Below are positions 6,843 to 8,170 of a stretch of 8,170 nucleotides of DNA, piece by piece. The translations under genes and the position numbers were made by a program. Below the pieces are notes generated by a model. That model was not told where the DNA came from. It made no database searches and saw only the letters and a list, made by a program, of their open reading frames with translations. How positions within the stretch are numbered: position 1 is the first letter of the stretch; the number at the start of each line of letters is the position of its first letter. Source of the stretch: Syntrophobacterales bacterium (lineage in GTDB: Bacteria > Desulfobacterota > Desulfobaccia > Desulfobaccales > 0-14-0-80-60-11); the NCBI GenBank assembly GCA_020052215.1, contig JAGVPN010000212.1, positions 1 to 8,170 on the forward strand, given 5' to 3'.

Positions 6843-7505
6843 TCACGTCCAACCCGCCTCCTGCCAGCCGTGCTCGCCGATGAGGCGCACGAAGCGGCAG
6901 CCGCCGTGGTACTCGAACTTCAGCCCTTCTTTGGTTTTGCGGACGCAGGTCAGGGTTTGGGACCACCGATCTCCCACGGGAATCACCAGCCGCCCCCCTA
7001 ACGCTAACTGCTCCGTCAGGGGCCGGGGCACCTGGGGGGCGCCGGCGGTGACGATGATGGCCTCGAAAGGCATGGCCTCGGGCCAGCCTAACGTCCCGTC
7101 CCCCACCCGGGTCTTGATGTTGCTGTATCCCAGCAAGGTGAAGATTTGCTCCGCCTGGGTCAAAAGCGACGCCACCCGGTCCATGGTGAAGACCTGGGCC
7201 GCCAGTTCCGCCAGGATGGCCGCCTGGTAGCCTGAACCGGTGCCGATTTCCAGTACCCGATCCGTGTCCTGGAGTTCCAACATTTCGGTCATCAGGGCCA
7301 CGATGTAGGGCTGGGAGATGGTCTGGTCCTCGCCGATGGGCAGGGGATAATCATTGTAGGCCTGATCCCACAGGTGGTGGGGGATGAAGCGGTGCCGGGG
7401 CACTTTTGTCATGGCCGCCAACACCCTGGGGTCAGACACCCCCCGGGCGGCGATCTGGGTCTCCACCATCCGGTGGCGCATGGTGGTGTAGTGGTCTTCG
7501 GTCAT
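6843..7505 (-). CDS. pcm: Protein-L-isoaspartate O-methyltransferase
   Basis: Pcm transfers a methyl group from S-adenosylmethionine to isoaspartyl residues in aged proteins, which starts their repair to normal aspartate. The 220-residue cytosolic protein matches the family length. The motifs in order are RMVETQIAARGVSDPRVL near the N-terminus, the family signature GEDQTISQPYIVA at 58-70, the SAM-binding loop VLEIGTGSGYQAAIL at 84-98, GDGTLGWP at 135-142, AIIVTAGAP at 149-157 and RLVIPVG at 172-178. The ATG has AAGGAT five bases upstream on the minus strand. The gene is convergent with mrdA and divergent from the cysteine-rich gene. In E. coli-like genomes it sits with surE and nlpD; neither is adjacent here. 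No clear promoter was found for it in 7506-7700. Confidence 0.97.
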   Translation of the reverse strand: MTEDHYTTMRHRMVETQIAARGVSDPRVLAAMTKVPRHRFIPHHLWDQAYNDYPLPIGEDQTISQPYIVALMTEMLELQDTDRVLEIGTGSGYQAAILAELAAQVFTMDRVASLLTQAEQIFTLLGYSNIKTRVGDGTLGWPEAMPFEAIIVTAGAPQVPRPLTEQLALGGRLVIPVGDRWSQTLTCVRKTKEGLKFEYHGGCRFVRLIGEHGWQEAGWT

Positions 7506-7694
7506 GGACCATCCTTTTCTAAAAATACGCCGTAGTGAATTAAGGGGTTCGAGAACTGATGTTTACCGCAGACCCCGCCTCTTCCCGGCGCGAACCCAGG
7601 TTTTTCCCTGAGGCTATCATATTATGGTGGTTAAGATAAGTTCCTCTTATTCTCCCTCTACCTGACTGAATCCAATCTTGAATTTCTCGCCTGG
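7506..7694. other. Divergent intergenic region between pcm and the cysteine-rich gene
   Basis: This region holds the pcm ribosome-binding site (complement of 7511-7516) and must contain its promoter, but only weak -10-like boxes (CATAAT, TATGAT, minus strand near 7620-7632) are visible with no matching -35. A long imperfect GCCTC/GAGGC dyad spans 7577-7614. No gene is supported here. Confidence 0.4.
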
Positions 7695-7724
7695 TTGATC
7701 CAAAGTCACTATTTTTGCTATAAT
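7695..7724 (+). promoter_or_regulatory. Extended -10 promoter giving a probably leaderless transcript
   Basis: TTGATC (7695-7700) and a perfect TATAAT (7719-7724) are 18 bases apart, and the -10 is preceded by TGC, an extended -10 element. The predicted start is 7731, the A of the ATG of the cysteine-rich gene. No Shine-Dalgarno sequence lies between the promoter and that ATG. Confidence 0.7.
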
Positions 7725-7730
7725 ATCCTC

Positions 7731-7955
7731 ATGGAATATATGGATAACTGCCGCCATCACCCGGACCGGGACGCCTGCGTCCTGTGCCAGAAAATGGAGG
7801 TCGCCTACTGCCAGGAGTGCCTGGATAATTGCCGGGCCTGCACCGACCCCTGCCTCTACTGCAAATTCCGCCAAAGCTGCGTCATCTGGGAACTCTGCCG
7901 CAAGGAAGCCAGGAAACGGTGTAAGGAGAATGAGGGCGAAACGGGGAAAAGCTGA
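7731..7955 (+). CDS. Small cysteine-rich protein, probable zinc-binding
   Basis: This is a 74-residue protein of unassigned function with 12 cysteines (7, 16, 19, 27, 30, 34, 37, 41, 44, 50, 56, 64). There are four CxxC pairs: C16-C19, C27-C30, C34-C37 and C41-C44. The first half, CRHHPDRDACVLCQK then YCQECL, has the spacing of B-box-like zinc fingers found in bacterial proteins (Cys, HPDR, CxxC, CxxC), so zinc binding is likely; an iron-sulfur site is an alternative. The rest is rich in basic and acidic residues and probably cytosolic, with no signal peptide. ATG 7731 was chosen because the promoter's predicted start falls on it. ATG 7740 (residue 4) and TTG 7695 are alternatives, and the TTG lies inside the -35 box. 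It is monocistronic and divergent from pcm. Confidence 0.75.
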   Translation: MEYMDNCRHHPDRDACVLCQKMEVAYCQECLDNCRACTDPCLYCKFRQSCVIWELCRKEARKRCKENEGETGKS

Positions 7956-7975
7956 AGAAGTTATAAAAAAAAATT

Positions 7976-8058
7976 GGTGGCACAGGCGTCTCGCCTGTGC
8001 AGCGAGATCTAGGGCGGCCCATGGCCGCCATAAATCAGCGTGCACGGCACCCCCTAGG
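7976..8058. repeat. Composite palindromic repeat cluster
   Basis: The first unit, GCACAGGCG, loop TCT, CGCCTGTGC (7980-8000), is a perfect 9-bp palindrome preceded by GGTG and matches the copy at 1959-1982. A second perfect hairpin, GGCGGCC, loop CAT, GGCCGCC (8013-8029), follows. CTAGGG (8009-8014) and CCCTAG (8052-8057) form a further inverted pair around it. There is no downstream T-tract on the plus strand; a run of nine A at 7965-7973 precedes it. It lies right after the cysteine-rich gene and could act as an mRNA end-stabilising structure. Confidence 0.7.
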
Positions 8059-8170
8059 TTCACTATATCTTATACCACTTTCGCTTTCTAATGCAACAAA
8101 TAGGAGCACTGGCAAAGCTCCATAAATCGAGTAGCGGTCAGGTTGATCAATGTATCTGCCAGGATATTCA
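8059..8170. other. AT-richer right edge, possible truncated frame
   Basis: The last 112 bases are less GC-rich than the genome average here. On the minus strand a frame open to the window edge ends at a TAG (complement of 8088-8090) with the tail ATRFMELCQCSYLLH. On the plus strand another frame opens at ATG 8091 and also runs off the edge. Neither has other support, so I do not assign a gene. Confidence 0.2.

Noticed and set aside
7647..8063. 138-codon minus-strand frame opposite the cysteine-rich gene
   Set aside because: It begins inside the palindromic repeat and is antisense to a gene with a strong promoter and a clear cysteine pattern. Its tail near 7650-7710 looks somewhat protein-like, but nothing else supports it.

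Overview
The window looks like chromosomal DNA of a GC-rich, rod-shaped Gram-negative bacterium. The style of MreBCD/PBP2, a protein-L-isoaspartate methyltransferase and a small cysteine-rich protein suggest a Desulfobacterota (deltaproteobacterial) type. That placement is inference from protein character and not a database result. Most of the window is housekeeping sequence at roughly 65% GC; about 1.0-2.1 kb is clearly AT-richer (hand counts of a few 60-base lines give about 40%).

Layout. (1) Positions 1-992, minus strand: rpmH, rnpA, yidD and the first 48 codons of yidC, the classical ribosomal protein L34 / RNase P protein / membrane insertase operon, with a good sigma70 promoter in front of rpmH. 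(2) Positions about 993-2224: an AT-rich island between two housekeeping operons. It carries one gene, a 179-residue NYN (LabA/DUF88-type, PIN-like) nuclease on the minus strand, with its own terminator. In front of it is a consensus promoter that drives a compact three-hairpin RNA of about 115 nt ending in an intrinsic terminator, directly before the nuclease gene. (3) Positions 2127-6658, plus strand: mreB, mreC, mreD and mrdA (PBP2), the cell-elongation module, preceded by an intrinsic terminator nested in a longer stem. rodA is not next to mrdA. (4) Positions 6659-7730: a palindromic repeat between converging genes, then pcm (L-isoaspartyl protein repair) on the minus strand. (5) Positions 7695-7955, plus strand: a 74-residue protein with 12 cysteines, whose strong extended -10 promoter appears to start transcription at the ATG itself (leaderless). 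(6) Positions 7956-8170: a second palindromic repeat cluster and an AT-richer tail with no assignable gene.

The most unusual part is 1155-1869. The order promoter, structured RNA with a repeated single-stranded motif (period 36 nt), intrinsic terminator, small RNase gene is the order used by type III (RNA antitoxin / RNase toxin) modules, but the nuclease family differs. It could equally be a free-standing small RNA with read-through into the nuclease gene, or an attenuated leader. The sequence alone cannot decide between these.
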